Below, piece after piece: positions 62,143 through 64,000 of a DNA stretch of 64,000 nt. The position numbers and the translations under genes are program-made. The stretch comes from Gammaproteobacteria bacterium (GTDB taxonomy: Bacteria > Pseudomonadota > Gammaproteobacteria > SURF-13). Each line of letters starts with the position of its first letter. Positions within the stretch are counted from its first letter, which is position 1. The notes below the pieces were generated by a model. That model made no database searches and had not been told where the DNA came from. It saw only the letters and a list, made by a program, of their open reading frames with translations. Location: contig JAUXUQ010000001.1 of assembly GCA_030680605.1 (NCBI GenBank), positions 1 to 64,000 on the forward strand, in the 5' to 3' direction.

Positions 62143-63549
62143 ATGCATGAGCTAGCCTATCCATTTGCGACAGGAAATGTGCCGGATCCGGAGACTGCCG
62201 CCCTCAGGGTTCCCCCACACTCCATTGAAGCCGAGCAGGCGGTGCTCGGTGGCCTCATGCTCGATAACAGCGCATGGGATCTTATTGTCGACCGCATCGT
62301 AGAGGAAGATTTCTACCGCAACGCACACCGCCTGATATTCCGCACCCTGCACGATCTGGCGTCACGCAGCCAGCCCTTCGATGTCGTTACACTGTCCGAA
62401 TCGCTGGGCGGTATCAACGAGCTCGATAATGCAGGCGGTCTGGCCTACCTCGCCCAGCTTGCCAAAAATACCCCCAGCGCCGCCAATATTCGCGCCTACA
62501 CCGACATCGTGCGCGAGCGTTCGGTGCAGCGCCAGTTGATCCGCGTCGCCAACGAGATCGGTAGCAGCGCCTTCAGCCTCGACGGGCGCAGTGTTGCGCA
62601 GATGCTCGACGATGCCGAGCAGCGTGTGTTCCAGATCGCCGAACAGAGTACGCGCGGGCGCCGCAACTTCGTGCCCATGAAGGAACTGATGGGTCTGGTG
62701 ATGGACCGGATAGACCTGCTGGCGCAGCAGGACAATCCCATCATCGGTATCTCGAGTGGCTTCAATGAACTCGACAAAATGACGGCCGGGCTGCAACCGT
62801 CCGATCTCATCATCGTCGCAGGCCGGCCGTCCATGGGCAAGACCAGCTTTGCCATGAACATCGCCGAGCATGCGGCGATCAAGTACGCCGTGCCCTCGGT
62901 AATCTTCAGTATGGAAATGTCGGCCGAACAACTGGCCTTGCGCATGCTGTCATCCCTGAGTCGCCTCGACCACAACAAGGTGCGCACCGGCAAGCTCGAA
63001 GACGATGACTGGCCGCGGCTCAGTTCCACCGTGGGCATACTGGGCGAGGCGCCGCTGTATATCGACGACACCCCGTCGCTGACGCCGATGGACCTGCGGG
63101 CACGGGCGCGCCGACTCAAGCGCGAGCGCGGGCTGGGTCTGATTGTGGTCGACTACCTGCAGTTGATGCAGGTACCCGGCACGAAAGAGACGCGGGCCAA
63201 TGAAATATCAGAAATATCGAGGTCACTCAAGGCATTAGCTAAGGAACTTAATGTTCCAGTGATCGCCCTGTCGCAGCTCAACCGTAACCTGGAGAGCCGC
63301 ACCGACAAGCGGCCGGTGATGTCCGATCTGCGTGAGTCGGGTGGTATCGAACAGGACGCCGATCTCATCATGATGATCTACCGCGACGAGGTCTACAACG
63401 AGACCAGTCCGGACAAGGGCACGGCCGAGATCAACATCGTCAAGCAGCGTAATGGCCCCATCGGAGGTCTGCGGCTGACCTTCCTCGGTCAGTACACGCG
63501 GTTTGAAAACTTCATCCCCAGCGTCTATTCCAACGAGGGTTATGCATGA
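62143..63549 (+). CDS. dnaB: Replicative DNA helicase DnaB
   Basis: Hexameric 5'-3' helicase of the replication fork. Start set at ATG 62143 (MHELAYPFATGNVPDPETAA), which leaves an N-terminus of about the E. coli length before the conserved VPPHSIEAEQAVLGG; an ATG at 62104 would add 13 residues. The N-terminal domain is followed by a linker and the RecA-like domain with Walker A AGRPSMGKTSFAMN, Walker B LIVVDYLQLM, and LSQLNRNLESRTDKRPVMSD. 468 residues. Overlaps alr by ATGA; rplI-dnaB-alr is a standard run. Confidence 0.97.
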   Translation: MHELAYPFATGNVPDPETAALRVPPHSIEAEQAVLGGLMLDNSAWDLIVDRIVEEDFYRNAHRLIFRTLHDLASRSQPFDVVTLSESLGGINELDNAGGLAYLAQLAKNTPSAANIRAYTDIVRERSVQRQLIRVANEIGSSAFSLDGRSVAQMLDDAEQRVFQIAEQSTRGRRNFVPMKELMGLVMDRIDLLAQQDNPIIGISSGFNELDKMTAGLQPSDLIIVAGRPSMGKTSFAMNIAEHAAIKYAVPSVIFSMEMSAEQLALRMLSSLSRLDHNKVRTGKLEDDDWPRLSSTVGILGEAPLYIDDTPSLTPMDLRARARRLKRERGLGLIVVDYLQLMQVPGTKETRANEISEISRSLKALAKELNVPVIALSQLNRNLESRTDKRPVMSDLRESGGIEQDADLIMMIYRDEVYNETSPDKGTAEINIVKQRNGPIGGLRLTFLGQYTRFENFIPSVYSNEGYA

Positions 63550-64000
63550 CGCGCCCGGCGCAGGCGCTGATCGACATCCAGGCCCTGCAACATAACCTCC
63601 GCTGTGTAAAAAACGCCGCCCCGCAAAGCCGGGTCATGGCCATCATCAAGGCCGACGCCTATGGCCACGGCATCGTACGTGCGGCCCGCGCCCTGGCCGC
63701 CGCCGACGGTTTTGGTGTGGCGAGCATCGACGAGGCCATCGTGCTGCGCGAGGCGGGCGTCACACATCCGGTTACCCTGCTTGAGGGTGTGTTTGAGGCC
63801 TCTGAACTCACGCTGGTCAGGCAGCATGGCTTGAGCATGGTGGTGCACCATGCCGCCCAGATCGACATGCTCGAGGCGACGACGACGGGTGCCCCCATCC
63901 CGGTATGGCTCAAGATTGACAGCGGCATGCACCGCCTCGGTTTTGCGCCGACACAGGTGCAACCGGCCTGGCAACGCCTGTCGGCGTGCGCTGCGGTCAG
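63546..64000 (+). CDS. alr: Alanine racemase (3' end outside window)
   Basis: Converts L- to D-alanine for peptidoglycan. The gene starts at ATG 63546, overlapping the dnaB stop (ATGA), and runs off the window, so ~151 residues of about 360 are visible. The PLP-binding lysine is K35 in MAIIKADAYGHG; other matches are FGVASIDEAIVLREAG, LLEGVFEASEL and KIDSGMHRLGF. The catalytic Tyr of the C-terminal domain lies beyond the window. Confidence 0.95.
   Translation, partial: MTRPAQALIDIQALQHNLRCVKNAAPQSRVMAIIKADAYGHGIVRAARALAAADGFGVASIDEAIVLREAGVTHPVTLLEGVFEASELTLVRQHGLSMVVHHAAQIDMLEATTTGAPIPVWLKIDSGMHRLGFAPTQVQPAWQRLSACAAV

Overview
The window is a 64-kb stretch of ordinary chromosome from a gammaproteobacterium. 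This rests on gene content and order: bamA-skp-lpxD-fabZ-lpxA-lpxB-rnhB-dnaE-accA-tilS, surE-pcm-yqaA-nlpD, rnfABCDGE-nth, the succinylase branch of lysine synthesis, and rpsF-rpsR-rplI-dnaB-alr all follow the gammaproteobacterial pattern. The genus cannot be fixed from sequence alone; a free-living Chromatiales-like lineage would fit. About 65 protein genes and one tRNA are packed tightly, with many ATGA or GTGA stop/start overlaps and at least twelve GTG or TTG starts. No prophage, integron, CRISPR array or complete insertion sequence was seen.

Layout. 1-1012: ybaB (cut by the window edge) and recR. 1035-4561 (minus): dapC, dapD, an ArsC-like reductase and dapE, for diaminopimelate and lysine. 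4694-5590: an EamA transporter. 5620-9063 (minus): glnD (nitrogen sensing) and map. 9214-12348: rpsB-tsf-pyrH-frr, preceded by a long leader. 12443-29486: undecaprenyl phosphate and phospholipid precursors (uppS, cdsA), isoprenoids (dxr), envelope proteolysis and outer-membrane assembly (rseP, bamA, skp), lipid A (lpxD, fabZ, lpxA, lpxB), then rnhB, dnaE, accA and tilS. 29579-35020: pyrG, kdsA, eno, ftsB, ispD, ispF. 35051-36078 (minus): an Smr endonuclease and an odd exported protein ending in an EAL-domain tail. 36433-39249: surE-pcm-yqaA-nlpD, but with no rpoS after nlpD and no truD before surE. 39263-43486: an Mth938-like protein diverging from alaC-hom-thrC. 43537-49698 (minus): rnfABCDGE-nth-DUF1841. 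49803-51899 (minus): metG. 52029-56261: mrp, dcd, tRNA-Leu(CAG) (minus) and rnr. 56304-57543: a lipoprotein and rlmB. 57600-58067: a REP-like repeat ladder with a truncated RAYT transposase. 58068-59715: a CaCA antiporter (minus) and a UPF0114 protein. 59888-64000: rpsF-rpsR-DUF2232-rplI-dnaB-alr (cut by the window edge).

The genes work together mainly in building the cell: peptidoglycan precursors (dap, uppS, alr), lipid A and Kdo (lpx, kdsA), outer-membrane proteins (bamA, skp, rseP), isoprenoids (dxr, ispD, ispF), translation (rpsB, tsf, frr, metG, rpsF, rpsR, rplI, tRNA) and replication and repair (dnaE, dnaB, recR, nth).

The unusual material is mostly between genes. It comprises a repeat ladder whose last unit recurs, inverted and exact over 30 bp, at the point where a RAYT transposase is cut off; a perfect 21-bp palindrome with a GCAA loop upstream of alaC; a family of hairpins in five intergenic gaps, several built from degenerate 7-base words; and a signal-peptide protein carrying only the last ~45 residues of an EAL domain. 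I found no clear evidence of a wholly new multi-gene system. These items are the best candidates for follow-up.
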